Source: Pseudomonadota bacterium (GTDB lineage Bacteria; Pseudomonadota; Alphaproteobacteria; Rhizobiales; Devosiaceae). From it: a stretch of 64,000 nucleotides of DNA. A model generated the notes under the pieces. The model searched no databases. It was not told the DNA's origin and saw nothing but the letters and a program-made list of their open reading frames with translations. The translations under genes were made by a program, and so were the position numbers. The DNA is taken from contig JAEWBN010000005.1 in the NCBI GenBank assembly GCA_023391095.1, positions 95,161-159,160 of the forward strand, given 5' to 3'. Shown one piece after another: positions 1 to 8,490 of this stretch (position 1 is the first letter of the stretch; each line of letters begins with the position of its first letter).

Positions 1-539
1 TCATGCGCGGCAGGACTGGATCCGGTGACGCAGTCTTCCACCACGCGGCAGTAATAGTCGCCCTGGTGGGCATCCACGAAACTGTAATGGATGCAGACAT
101 CGGTGAACCCACCGACAAGGATCAGGGTTTCGGCCTTGAGCCCGCGCAGCAGGATTTCGAGATCGGTGCCGTAGAACACCGAATAGCGGCGCTTGGCGAT
201 CTTGTAGTCGCCCGGACGCATTTCCAGCTCCTCGAAAGCGAACTCCGAATAGGGAGAGCTTTCAAGGCAATGCACGCTTTCGCTACCGTCCAGCTCGCGG
301 CCAAAATCGATCATGTCGTCGCGGTGCACTTCCTTGACGAAGACGACCGGGACATCGGCGGCGCGCGCTGCATCGATGACACGCTTGGCGCGCCACATCC
401 GCTCGACCGCGTCCGGCATGAATTCGAGACGCGAGGACTCCGGGCGGGGCATGAAGCCACCCTTCTGGATATCGACCGAGATCACCACCGGACGGCCGAC
501 GATCATGGGCTTGGGAACAATTGGGTTGGACTGGGTCAT
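1..539 (-). CDS. isochorismatase-family cysteine hydrolase, 3' end cut by the window
   Basis: Cytoplasmic cysteine hydrolase of the isochorismatase fold, which cleaves amide or carbamoyl bonds; the substrate is unknown. 179 residues are visible and the C-terminus lies outside the window. The Asp-Lys-Cys triad is readable: D23 in VDIQKGG, K116 in IAKRRYS and C149 in TDVCIHY. The start is ATG 539-537, with AGGAGAA about 7 nt upstream. It is a clear paralogue of the hydrolase at 5631-6257, sharing RRYSxFxGTDLEILLRGLKA and the VEDxVxGSS tail. It lies 92 nt downstream of the LysR gene on the same strand. Biuret hydrolase and N-carbamoyl hydrolases share this fold; that this enzyme releases allophanate or urea is only a guess from context. 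Confidence 0.85.
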   Translation of the reverse strand, partial: MTQSNPIVPKPMIVGRPVVISVDIQKGGFMPRPESSRLEFMPDAVERMWRAKRVIDAARAADVPVVFVKEVHRDDMIDFGRELDGSESVHCLESSPYSEFAFEELEMRPGDYKIAKRRYSVFYGTDLEILLRGLKAETLILVGGFTDVCIHYSFVDAHQGDYYCRVVEDCVTGSSPAAH

Positions 540-631
540 GCACTTCTCCTGCGAATGGCAGAAGAGTGCTGACGGAGCAGGAGCGCATCCATGCCTTTGA
601 GCGCAATTTTACTTGCACCAAGCTGCAAGTA

Positions 632-1558
632 TCAGGAAGGCATCAAACCGCGCGCAATGTCGAGCATGGCTTCGGCCAGCGGAGGCGGCTCATCGGCTTT
701 GATGGCAAGCTGCATTTCGGCCCGGGCATAGAACAGCTCGGGCAGGATCGGAACAAGCCCGGCAAGCGCCGGCGTCCCCTCTACATAGTGGTCGGGCAGG
801 AAGCCGACATAGTGACCACTCTGTACTAGGATAGCCAGGGCTTCGATATGGTCGACGCTGGCCGTGCGATGAAGCAGGTGGGTGTATTTGGTGCGCGGCC
901 CGCCCTGGGCAAAGGCCAGCCCGGCATAGTCGTGTTCGGCCAGTTCCTCGGCCGGGGCGCCGCGGGCCATGGGATGATCGGCGGTCGCATAAAGATTGCT
1001 GGTCTCCTCATAGAGGGGGAGACGGCACAGATCGCCGGACTGGCGCGGCCGCGCCACCATGATGCCGACATCCACCCGGCGCTCCCCCAGGGCGCGCTCG
1101 ATTTCCGATGGCGGCTGGATGGCCAAATCGATGTCCACCGCAGGCAGGCGCCGCTTGAATTCGCCCAGGAGGCGCGGCACCAGCCTGGACGGATGACCCA
1201 GCACGCAATCGACCATGCAGAGCTTGAGCTTGCCGCTCATCTCCTCGTGCAGATGGCGCATTTCCCGCTCGAACCGGTCAAGGTCGCTGAGAAGGCGCCC
1301 GGCCTTCTGCAGCACTTCGGCGCCGGCCTGGGTGAGCATGAAGCCCGCCCGGCCCCGGGTGCAGAGCTTGGTGGAGAGCCGCGCTTCGAGCCCGGTCACT
1401 GCCCGGCTGATCGCCGGCATGCTCATCTGCAGGTCGGACTGCGCCGCTGAAAGCCCGCCCGCTTCGGCGACCACGCAGAAGATGCGCAGGAGCCGGATAT
1501 CGGCCTCACCGAGACGAAATCCTAAAAAGCGGCGCGAAAATCCGTCCGAGCGCTTCAT
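632..1558 (-). CDS. LysR-family transcriptional regulator
   Basis: DNA-binding regulator of 308 residues, the usual LysR length. The N-terminal winged helix-turn-helix (about residues 18-78) contains LRIFCVVAEAGGLSAAQ and MPAISRAVTGLEARL. The rest is a LysR co-inducer-binding domain. I use ATG 1558; an in-frame ATG at 1600 would add 14 residues, and neither has a strong Shine-Dalgarno. It is divergent from the operon starting at 1755, the classic layout for a LysR regulator of that operon. That operon also has a sigma-54 promoter, so this protein may act together with, or upstream of, a nitrogen-status signal. LysR control of allophanate-pathway genes is known from AtzR; calling this one an AtzR functional analogue is inference. 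Confidence 0.9.
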   Translation of the reverse strand: MKRSDGFSRRFLGFRLGEADIRLLRIFCVVAEAGGLSAAQSDLQMSMPAISRAVTGLEARLSTKLCTRGRAGFMLTQAGAEVLQKAGRLLSDLDRFEREMRHLHEEMSGKLKLCMVDCVLGHPSRLVPRLLGEFKRRLPAVDIDLAIQPPSEIERALGERRVDVGIMVARPRQSGDLCRLPLYEETSNLYATADHPMARGAPAEELAEHDYAGLAFAQGGPRTKYTHLLHRTASVDHIEALAILVQSGHYVGFLPDHYVEGTPALAGLVPILPELFYARAEMQLAIKADEPPPLAEAMLDIARGLMPS

Positions 1559-1580
1559 TGGCGCAATCCAGCATGCAGCA

Positions 1581-1590
1581 TTGTATGCAA
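1581..1590. promoter_or_regulatory. palindrome-like element TTGTATGCAA in the divergent LysR/importer region
   Basis: TTGTATGCAA lies just upstream of the LysR start and within reach of the divergent operon. The same 10-mer recurs at 11887-11896, upstream of the metallo-beta-lactamase-fold gene. It is an imperfect palindrome of the type bound by GntR-family dimers or other small regulators. Overlapping it, ATGCA-N6-TGCAT at 1585-1600 forms a second dyad. Function is inferred only from recurrence and position. Confidence 0.4.
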
Positions 1591-1703
1591 GAAAGTGCAT
1601 TCGTGATCATATTGCCTATAATTTATGCACACTCTACTGACGCCAGTTTATTGATCAAATCGCTCTGCCTTGATTTTGCTGAAACTTTCGCTCCCGCGCA
1701 AGT

Positions 1704-1719
1704 TGGCACGGAACCTGCA
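1704..1719 (+). promoter_or_regulatory. sigma-54 (RpoN) promoter of the nine-gene operon
   Basis: TGGCACGGAACCTGCA matches the -24/-12 consensus TGGCACGNNNNTTGCW at every fixed position but one, with correct GG-to-GC spacing. Transcription should begin near 1730, about 25 nt before the ATG at 1755 and upstream of its AGGAG. Sigma-54 promoters need an enhancer-binding activator such as NtrC, so expression under nitrogen limitation is the likely meaning. Confidence 0.85.
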
Positions 1720-1754
1720 AGACAGGTGGCGTCATTCAACGCCCAGGAGCGAAT

Positions 1755-2855
1755 ATGCCCTCCAAGATCATCCTCCCGAACCAGAACCTGGTGTCTCGCC
1801 GCTCCGTCCTCAAAGGCATGGGCACCGCTGCCCTCGCCGGGGCGATCGGCATGCCGTTCATCAGCCGCGCCATGGCGCAGACGCCGCTGCGGATCTCCAA
1901 CTTCGGCGGCTTCTTCGAAGAAGCCTTCGCTGCCAATGTCTACCCTGCCTTTACGGCAGCCACGGGCATTCCGGTCCAGTCCATTCCCCAGTCGGGCGGC
2001 GCCCAGTTCCTGATCCAGCTGGCTCAGGCCAACCAGGCCGGCGCCGCGCCGATGGATATCTGCATCGCCGGCCAGGCCGAAGTGCTGCGCGGTCGCCAGC
2101 AGAGCCTCTGGGCGTCGGTGGATGAGAGCCGTCTCACCAACCTTTCCAACATCATGGAACCCTACGTCTACCGCACCGATACCGGTGTGGACGGCGTCGG
2201 CGCCATGGCCTGGTACATGTCGTTCATCGCCAATCCCAACGAGTTCGAAACCCTGCCCACCAGCTGGCATGAGCTGTGGGGCGACCATCCCGGCGCCTGG
2301 GGCATCAACAGCGGCGGCACCTCGCCCATCCTCGACGTCGCCGCAGCGCTGTTCTTTGACGGCGCCTCCACGCTCGACACCGAGGAAGGATGCCGCGCGG
2401 TGCTCGAAAAAGTGGCCGAGCTCAAGGCAAATACGCGCCTGTGGTGGACGGACGAAGGCTCCATGCAGAGCGCCTTCCAGAACGAGGAGATCATTGGCGG
2501 CACCTATTTCCACGACGTCGCGATGATCATGAAGAGCGAAGGCACGGTGATCGAATCCATCTTCCCCGAAGAGGGTGCCGTGCAGGGCTACAACGCCTGG
2601 TGCGTGCCCTCATCGGTCGAGATCACCGATGAAATCGTCGCCTTCCTCGACTGGAGCGCCACGCCCGAATGCCATGAACTGATTACCCGCCACGTGATGG
2701 CCGCGCCGCTGATCGAGCGCAGCAAGCTCAACATCACCGACGAAGAGTTCGCCGCAGCGTCCTCCACCACGCCGCCGATTCTGATCGCGTCGGAAGGCAA
2801 GGTGAAAAACGCGGACTTCCTGGCCCAGGAATTCATCCGCATCCTCTCCGCATAA
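1755..2855 (+). CDS. ABC transporter substrate-binding protein, spermidine/putrescine (PotD) type
   Basis: Periplasmic solute-binding protein of 366 residues that delivers ligand to the permeases encoded at 3911-5607. The N-terminus is a Tat signal, with the twin-arginine motif SRRSVLKG at about residues 14-21 followed by a hydrophobic stretch and an AMA cleavage site near residue 41. Export of a folded protein is therefore expected. The mature part resembles PotD/PotF-type binding proteins (SBP_bac_8 family). AGGAG lies 6 nt before the ATG. First gene of the operon, directly downstream of a sigma-54 promoter. Family members bind polyamines, but related members in catabolic operons bind other small cationic or amide compounds, so the ligand is uncertain. 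Confidence 0.9.
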   Translation: MPSKIILPNQNLVSRRSVLKGMGTAALAGAIGMPFISRAMAQTPLRISNFGGFFEEAFAANVYPAFTAATGIPVQSIPQSGGAQFLIQLAQANQAGAAPMDICIAGQAEVLRGRQQSLWASVDESRLTNLSNIMEPYVYRTDTGVDGVGAMAWYMSFIANPNEFETLPTSWHELWGDHPGAWGINSGGTSPILDVAAALFFDGASTLDTEEGCRAVLEKVAELKANTRLWWTDEGSMQSAFQNEEIIGGTYFHDVAMIMKSEGTVIESIFPEEGAVQGYNAWCVPSSVEITDEIVAFLDWSATPECHELITRHVMAAPLIERSKLNITDEEFAAASSTTPPILIASEGKVKNADFLAQEFIRILSA

Positions 2856-2864
2856 GGCAAGACT

Positions 2865-3899
2865 ATGAGACTGGAAGTCGCAAACCTCACCAAGTCGTTC
2901 AAACAGGGCAATGCCGTCGACGACGTCTCCCTGCAGGTCCCGGAAGGCAAGTTCGTCTGCTTCCTCGGGCCATCGGGATGCGGCAAGACCACGCTGCTGC
3001 GCATGATTGCCGGCCTTGAGCAACCGACTTCCGGCTCCATCAGCATCAACGGGCGTGACATCACTGTCACGCCCACTCACGAGCGCAATTTTGGCATGGT
3101 GTTTCAGTCGCTGGCGCTGTTTCCCCATCTCAACGTGGCCGACAACATCGCCTATAGCCTCAAGCTGCGGCAGATGCACAAGCGCTTCCGCAACGAGCGC
3201 GTCGCCGAACTGCTGGACCTCGTGGCCCTGCCGGGCGTCGAGAAGCGCAGCGTCGACCAGTTGTCCGGCGGCCAGCGCCAGCGCGTTGCCATCGCCCGGG
3301 CCCTCGCCCAGGAGCCGCGGCTGTTCCTGATGGACGAACCGCTGTCGGCGCTCGATGCCAAGCTGCGCGACCACATGCAGGTCGAACTGCGCCAACTGCA
3401 GCAGCGGCTCAAGATCACCACGATTTTCGTGACCCACGACCAGCGCGAGGCCATGACCATCGCCGATATCATCGTGGTCATGTCCAAGGGCAAGATCCAG
3501 CAGGTCGGCTCGCCCATCGACATCTACCGCCGCCCGGCCAACCGCTTCGTCGCCAATTTCATCGGCCAGTCCAATCTGCTCGACGTCGTGCCCGTGGCCG
3601 GCGGCGTTCGCCTAGGCGAGGCGCTCATCCCCCTTGCCGAAACCGCCGCGCCGGATGCCACCACGCTCTGCGTGCGGCCCGAAGACGTCATCCTCACGCC
3701 GGCCGACGCGAGCCCCACCGGGCTCACCGGTGACGTCAGCTTCGTGCGTGACGTGGGCTCGAGCGTCGACATCACGCTCAAATGGATGGATCGCGACATC
3801 CTCGCCACGACGACGCCGGCCCATTGGGCCCAGCTGTCCGGACAGCCGCGGCTCGGCATCGGCTTTGCCGACAATGCCGCTACCCTGCTGACGCACTGA
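2865..3899 (+). CDS. ABC transporter ATP-binding protein, PotA type
   Basis: ATPase of the PotABCD-type importer, 344 residues. Walker A is GPSGCGKTT at 35-43, the Q-loop is near Q81, the signature LSGGQ at 133-137, Walker B LFLMDEP at 153-159, and the switch histidine lies in VTHDQREAM near 191. A C-terminal TOBE-like domain follows. The gene begins 9 nt after the binding-protein stop. Length and domain order are normal for PotA/FbpC-type ATPases. Confidence 0.95.
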   Translation: MRLEVANLTKSFKQGNAVDDVSLQVPEGKFVCFLGPSGCGKTTLLRMIAGLEQPTSGSISINGRDITVTPTHERNFGMVFQSLALFPHLNVADNIAYSLKLRQMHKRFRNERVAELLDLVALPGVEKRSVDQLSGGQRQRVAIARALAQEPRLFLMDEPLSALDAKLRDHMQVELRQLQQRLKITTIFVTHDQREAMTIADIIVVMSKGKIQQVGSPIDIYRRPANRFVANFIGQSNLLDVVPVAGGVRLGEALIPLAETAAPDATTLCVRPEDVILTPADASPTGLTGDVSFVRDVGSSVDITLKWMDRDILATTTPAHWAQLSGQPRLGIGFADNAATLLTH

Positions 3900-3910
3900 T
3901 CGGAGTTTTC

Positions 3911-4807
3911 ATGGCAACCCTGACCGAAACTCCAAGCCCCCTCATTCCGGCAGCCTCATGGGGTGAACGGCTGAAACGCCTCCCCTCCCCGACACTGCTC
4001 TGGCCACTGGCCATGCTTGCAGCCTTTTTTGCAGTGCCGCTCTTCCTGTTGTTCCGGGTGAGCGTCGCCAACCGCGATCCGGCGGTTTACGCCGGCACCG
4101 GCTTCACCCTTGATGGCTTTGGACAGCTGGCCCAGCCGATGGTGACCAACGCACTGGTCTTTTCCATCTTTCTTTCGCTGCTGGTGGCAACCATCAGCAT
4201 GCTGGTGACCTTTCCGGCGACCTATTTCATCACGAGGCTTGGCAAGAAGGCCCAGGTGGCCTGGCTCATCGGGTTCCTCAGCACGCTTGCCCTTTCGGAA
4301 GTGCTGATCACCTTTTCCTGGCAGGTCCTGCTGTCCAAAAAGGCCGGACTTTCCAACATCGCCGTCATGCTGGGCATGATGGAAAGCAGCGTCTCGCTGG
4401 CCCCCAGTTTCGGTGCCGTGGTGGCCTGCATTATCTATCTGGTCATCCCGTTCAACTTCATCACGCTCTATCCCGGCCTGTCGCGGGTGGATCCCTCCTA
4501 TCTCGAAGCGGCCCGGACACTCGGCGCCCGCCCTTCCCGGGCCTTCTTCACGGTGCTCCTGCCCCTGATGCGCAAGCCTATCGCCACGGGCTTTCTCACC
4601 ACGGTCGTGATGACCATCGGTTCCTACATCGTGCCGGTCGTGCTGGGTGGTCCCGCGAACTGGACCGTGGGGGTGGTGATCAGCGAGGTGGCCATGACCG
4701 GCCAGAACCTGCCGCTGGCCGCCGCCATCGCCATCCTCCTCATGCTGATTTCCGCCGGCATGGCGCTGACCATCCAGCGCCTGGGCGGCAAGGGGTATGC
4801 CTCATGA
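3911..4807 (+). CDS. ABC transporter permease, PotB type
   Basis: Inner-membrane permease of 298 residues with about six hydrophobic segments. The cytoplasmic EAA loop, which docks on the ATPase, reads EAARTLGARPSRAFFTVLLP. I start at ATG 3911 (MATLTETPSP), preceded by CGGAG. An upstream in-frame ATG at 3782 would overlap the ATPase gene by more than 110 nt and encodes no family sequence. It overlaps the next permease by 4 nt (ATGA), which implies coupled translation and a heterodimeric channel. Confidence 0.92.
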   Translation: MATLTETPSPLIPAASWGERLKRLPSPTLLWPLAMLAAFFAVPLFLLFRVSVANRDPAVYAGTGFTLDGFGQLAQPMVTNALVFSIFLSLLVATISMLVTFPATYFITRLGKKAQVAWLIGFLSTLALSEVLITFSWQVLLSKKAGLSNIAVMLGMMESSVSLAPSFGAVVACIIYLVIPFNFITLYPGLSRVDPSYLEAARTLGARPSRAFFTVLLPLMRKPIATGFLTTVVMTIGSYIVPVVLGGPANWTVGVVISEVAMTGQNLPLAAAIAILLMLISAGMALTIQRLGGKGYAS

Positions 4808-5607
4808 TCATCACTCATCTTTCCACGGCTGCACGCCTTGTCTTTCTCACGCTGGTCGCCGGCTTCCTGGCCATGCCCATCGTGGTGGTATCGCTGGTGA
4901 GCTTCAACCAGACCTCGCAAATGGTGTTTCCACCCAGCGAGTGGAGCCTGCGCTGGTACTTCGACTTCTTTTCGGACCCCACCTGGGTCAGCGCCTTCAC
5001 CCACTCGATCGTCATCGCGCTGGCGGCCGCCGCACTTTCCACCAGCATCGCGCTGCCTATCGCCTATGCCCAATGGCGGCACCGCTCGCGCTTTGCCAAT
5101 ATCCTGGCCGGCCTTGGCGGGTTGCCCTTCGTGCTGCCCTCGGTGGTGATTGCGATCCTGTTCCTCTTGTTCTGGGGCACGATCCGCCACGTCGGGCAGA
5201 TCGAGAACATCATCATCAGTCACGCGATGACCTTCGTGGCCATGCCGCTGGTGATGATCACCCTGGGCTTCGCCTCCATCGATGAAACCCTGATTGAGGC
5301 AGCCAAGACCATGGGCGCGCCCGAAGAACACGTCTTCACCACAGTGGTGCTGCCCATCATCTTCCCCTTCATCGTCGCCAGCCTGATCTTCGTGGCGATC
5401 TTCAGCCTCAACGAATACCTGATCGCCTACATGGTCGGCGGCTTCGCCACCCAGACCCTGCCGGTCAAGATCTTCGCCAGCATGCGCACCGGCTTCTCGC
5501 CGGCCATCTGCGTCGCGGCGGTCCTTTTCCTCACCATCGGCCTCATTGGCTTCCTCACCATCGCCCGCTTCGGCAACCTGCCCAAGCTGATGGGCGCTAA
5601 GGGCTAA
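4804..5607 (+). CDS. ABC transporter permease, PotC type
   Basis: Second inner-membrane permease of the importer, 267 residues, about six membrane segments. Its EAA loop reads EAAKTMGAPEEHVFTTVVLP. The start overlaps the PotB-type stop by 4 nt. With the preceding three genes it completes a full PotABCD-type transporter, here in the order D-A-B-C. Confidence 0.92.
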   Translation: MIITHLSTAARLVFLTLVAGFLAMPIVVVSLVSFNQTSQMVFPPSEWSLRWYFDFFSDPTWVSAFTHSIVIALAAAALSTSIALPIAYAQWRHRSRFANILAGLGGLPFVLPSVVIAILFLLFWGTIRHVGQIENIIISHAMTFVAMPLVMITLGFASIDETLIEAAKTMGAPEEHVFTTVVLPIIFPFIVASLIFVAIFSLNEYLIAYMVGGFATQTLPVKIFASMRTGFSPAICVAAVLFLTIGLIGFLTIARFGNLPKLMGAKG

Positions 5608-5630
5608 CCGTCTTTCAGAAAGGCAATTCC

Positions 5631-6257
5631 ATGACTGTCAAAAAGCAGATTCCCCTCATCGTCGGCCAACCCGCGCTGATCGTCGTCGATATCCAGAAGG
5701 CCGGCCCCGAAGGCGGCATTGCCCTGATGCCCGGCATGGCCGAGGCCATGCAGCGCGCCCGCCCCGTGATCGATGCGGCGCGCGCCAACGACATTCCCAT
5801 CGTGTTCCTGCAGGAAATCCACCGCCGTACCGGTGTCGACATGGGCCGCGAAATGGATGGCGACGAGGACATGCACCTACATGAAGACTGGCCGGGCACG
5901 GCAATCGACGCCGAACTCGTAGGCCTGCTTCCGGAGGACTACGTGATTCAGAAGCGCCGCTATTCCGGCTTCATCGGCACCGATCTTGAAATCCTGCTGC
6001 GCGGCCTAAAGGCCCAGACGCTGTTCCTGGTCGGCGGGCTGACCAATGTATGCGTGCACTACACCTTCGCCGATGCGCACCAGAAGGATTACCACGTGCG
6101 CGTAGTCGAAGATGCCGTTGGCGGATCGAGCCTGGATGCACATGCGGCAGCACTGAACGCCATGGAATATCTACAGCATGGCGCGCGCCGCAGCTCTGAT
6201 GAAATCGTCGCGGCCTTCAACGCCTTCGGCGCCGGCAACCAGAGCAAGGTGGCCTGA
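5631..6257 (+). CDS. isochorismatase-family cysteine hydrolase
   Basis: Cytoplasmic cysteine hydrolase of 208 residues, typical length. The triad is D20 in VVDIQK, K108 in IQKRRYS and C141 in TNVCVHY. It is a paralogue of the partial gene at 1-539. It lies between the importer and an M20 amidohydrolase in one transcription unit, so it probably acts on the imported compound or its breakdown product. Enzymes of this fold hydrolyse biuret, carbamoyl and nicotinamide-type amides. The allophanate hydrolase downstream makes a biuret- or carbamoylurea-like substrate attractive, but nothing in the sequence proves it. Confidence 0.88.
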   Translation: MTVKKQIPLIVGQPALIVVDIQKAGPEGGIALMPGMAEAMQRARPVIDAARANDIPIVFLQEIHRRTGVDMGREMDGDEDMHLHEDWPGTAIDAELVGLLPEDYVIQKRRYSGFIGTDLEILLRGLKAQTLFLVGGLTNVCVHYTFADAHQKDYHVRVVEDAVGGSSLDAHAAALNAMEYLQHGARRSSDEIVAAFNAFGAGNQSKVA

Positions 6258-6259
6258 CA

Positions 6260-7648
6260 GTGGCATTTTCATCCGCAGCCCGGACGCGGGACCTCTGGCA
6301 GGTCCAGCGTCCCCGCATCGAGGCCCTGTTTGCCGAGCTATGGGCGCAACCCGAAATGCCGGCCATGGAATATGTGTCCATGGCCGCACTTTCCGGCTAT
6401 CTTGCGGAAAACGGCTTTGCCGTGGAGACGGGGGCCGGCGGCGTGCCGACGGCCTTTGTCGCCCGCAAGGGTCGTGGGGACGGCCCGCGTATCGGCATCC
6501 TGGCCGAGTATGACGCCCTGCCCTCTCTCGACAATGAGCCTGTGCCCTATCGCAAGGGCACAGGACGCAAGCCCGGCCATGGCTGCGGCCACAACCATAT
6601 CGGGCCCGCCAATACCGGTGCCGGCATTGCCGCTGCCGCGGCGCTGGCCGACATGGACCTGGTAGGGGAAATCGTCGTCATAGGCTGTCCGGCCGAAGAG
6701 ATCTGCTGGGGCAAGCTGGCCCTGCAGGCCGCTGGGGTATTCGACGGGCTCGACATCGTCCTCACCTCCCATGGCGACTACCAGAATGGATCGCTGGCGC
6801 GGCCCTGCCACGCCTCGGGGTCGGGTGAGTTCCGGTTTTTCGGCGACAGCGCCCATAGCGGCATGGGCACCACCCGTGATGCGCTGACCGCAGCCGAAGC
6901 GGCCATTGCTGCCTTCGAGGCCAAGCGCACCGCGCATGATCCGGACCTGCAATTCAAGCACATCTTCCGCATAGCCGGCATTGCCCCGGGCGTGACGCCG
7001 GAGGAAGTGCGCATCTGGTGCTCGGTCCGTCACCTCGATTTCGACGTGCTCGTTTCCGGCTACAACCTGATGGAAGAAACATTTGCGCAGGTTGCTGCCG
7101 ATGCCGGAGTGGACTTTTCGGGGCACCTGATCGCGGCCAGCCGCGGTTATCTCGGCAATGACACTGTCGGCCGCCTCCTGCAGGACGCACTGGAGATCAC
7201 CGGGCCCCCGGCGTGGAGTGACGACGACATTGCCTGGATGGAAGAACTGAGCCGCCACAGCACCCCCGGCCAACCCTTCGAACTGCATCGCGACCTCGCC
7301 TACTTCGACGACGGTGTTGACTATTACGGGCAGGACGACGGGGACCTGAGCTGGGCCGTGCCGCTGGGTCGGGTCAACTGGGCCTATCCCAAGACCGTGC
7401 CTATTCATCACTGGGCCTGGACCGCGTTGTCGGGACACAAGGCCAGCTCGCCGGGGGCGCTGATGGCGTCCGAAGCGCTCGCCATTGCCGCGGTGGAACT
7501 GACGCAGCGCCCCGATCTCGTCGCGAGGGCCAAGGCGGAACTCAATGAGCGCCTGGCGGGCAAGCCCGTTGCGCCCCCGCTCTATGGCGCAGATCGCATA
7601 CTCAAGACCGACCCGGCCGCCTTCTGGGATGCCAGCTGGACCGACTGA
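6260..7648 (+). CDS. M20-family amidohydrolase/peptidase, AbgB-like
   Basis: Zinc-dependent amidohydrolase of the M20 superfamily, 462 residues. Metal-site motifs are AEYDALP (82-88) and GHGCGHN (106-112), and a CPAEE motif follows near residue 145, as in p-aminobenzoyl-glutamate hydrolase subunit B and related amidases. The start is GTG 6260, two nt after the preceding stop, with AAGGTGG upstream. Expected to cleave an amide bond in an N-acyl or N-carbamoyl compound in the cytoplasm. No signal peptide. The natural substrate cannot be read from the sequence. Confidence 0.88.
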   Translation: MAFSSAARTRDLWQVQRPRIEALFAELWAQPEMPAMEYVSMAALSGYLAENGFAVETGAGGVPTAFVARKGRGDGPRIGILAEYDALPSLDNEPVPYRKGTGRKPGHGCGHNHIGPANTGAGIAAAAALADMDLVGEIVVIGCPAEEICWGKLALQAAGVFDGLDIVLTSHGDYQNGSLARPCHASGSGEFRFFGDSAHSGMGTTRDALTAAEAAIAAFEAKRTAHDPDLQFKHIFRIAGIAPGVTPEEVRIWCSVRHLDFDVLVSGYNLMEETFAQVAADAGVDFSGHLIAASRGYLGNDTVGRLLQDALEITGPPAWSDDDIAWMEELSRHSTPGQPFELHRDLAYFDDGVDYYGQDDGDLSWAVPLGRVNWAYPKTVPIHHWAWTALSGHKASSPGALMASEALAIAAVELTQRPDLVARAKAELNERLAGKPVAPPLYGADRILKTDPAAFWDASWTD

Positions 7649-7658
7649 AGGACCAAAA

Positions 7659-8483
7659 ATGAGCTTTACTGACACCAAGGCGCAGATCGAAGAAAACCGC
7701 CGCCGCTACGAGGCGCTCAAGGCTGCCGGCACCGGACAGGCCCCCAAGACGATGCCGGCACCCACGGCGCGCGATGCGGCCCCCATCAACGTAGAAGAAG
7801 TCGTGTTCCGCGAAACCGTGCCTGGCGGGTGGTATGCCAACTACACCATCAAGGCAGGAGAACGCCTGCGCCTTGCCGATACGACCGGCAAAGCATCCGT
7901 CGCGCTGCTCGCCTGGAATGCTGCCGACACGTCCGAACGCATCAACCACGCAGATAGCATCAAGATCCAGTGGACCGCGGCGCTCGGCAAGGGCCGCCTG
8001 ATATTCTCCGACATGGGGCGGGTGCTCCTCTCCATCGTCGAAGACACGAGCGGCGCCCATGATGTGCTGGCCGGCGGACTGAATGCTGCGGGCACCGCGC
8101 GCATTTTCGGCGCCGATCCCAGCCTGCGCAACACCCGGGATAACATGCTGCTGGCGGCCGGAAAGTTCGGTCTTGGGCCGCGGGACATTCCTCCGATGGT
8201 GACGTTTTTCGCCCCGGTGAGCGTTGCCGAAGATGGCGCCCTGTCCTGGGAGGACAGCATCAAGCAGGCTGGCGATCTCGTCGAACTGCGCGCCGAAATG
8301 GACCTGCTTGTGGCCATATCGTGCTGCCCGCACCCGCTTGACCCGGCGCTGGTCTATGCGCCGGGCCCGGTCGAGGTGGCCGTACTCCCGGCGCGGCCCG
8401 TAGCCGAGGATGATTTCTGCCGCACCGCCACGCCGGAAGCCGTACGCGGCTTTGCCAATACCGATGCTTATAGAGCCCTATGA
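7659..8483 (+). CDS. DUF1989 protein, urea-carboxylase-associated; candidate carboxyguanidine deiminase subunit
   Basis: 274-residue DUF1989 protein (urea-carboxylase-associated family). Conserved family blocks visible are PGGWYANYTIKAGERLRLAD, an ExTSGAHDVLAGG loop and a C-terminal SCCPHPLDP segment. In pseudomonads, paired DUF1989 proteins form carboxyguanidine deiminase (CgdAB), converting carboxyguanidine to allophanate between guanidine carboxylase and allophanate hydrolase. Start ATG 7659 lies 10 nt after the M20 stop; a further in-frame ATG at 7545 lies inside the M20 gene. The partner subunit follows 7 nt downstream. Which subunit is A and which B I cannot say. Confidence 0.85.
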   Translation: MSFTDTKAQIEENRRRYEALKAAGTGQAPKTMPAPTARDAAPINVEEVVFRETVPGGWYANYTIKAGERLRLADTTGKASVALLAWNAADTSERINHADSIKIQWTAALGKGRLIFSDMGRVLLSIVEDTSGAHDVLAGGLNAAGTARIFGADPSLRNTRDNMLLAAGKFGLGPRDIPPMVTFFAPVSVAEDGALSWEDSIKQAGDLVELRAEMDLLVAISCCPHPLDPALVYAPGPVEVAVLPARPVAEDDFCRTATPEAVRGFANTDAYRAL

Positions 8484-8490
8484 GACGATT

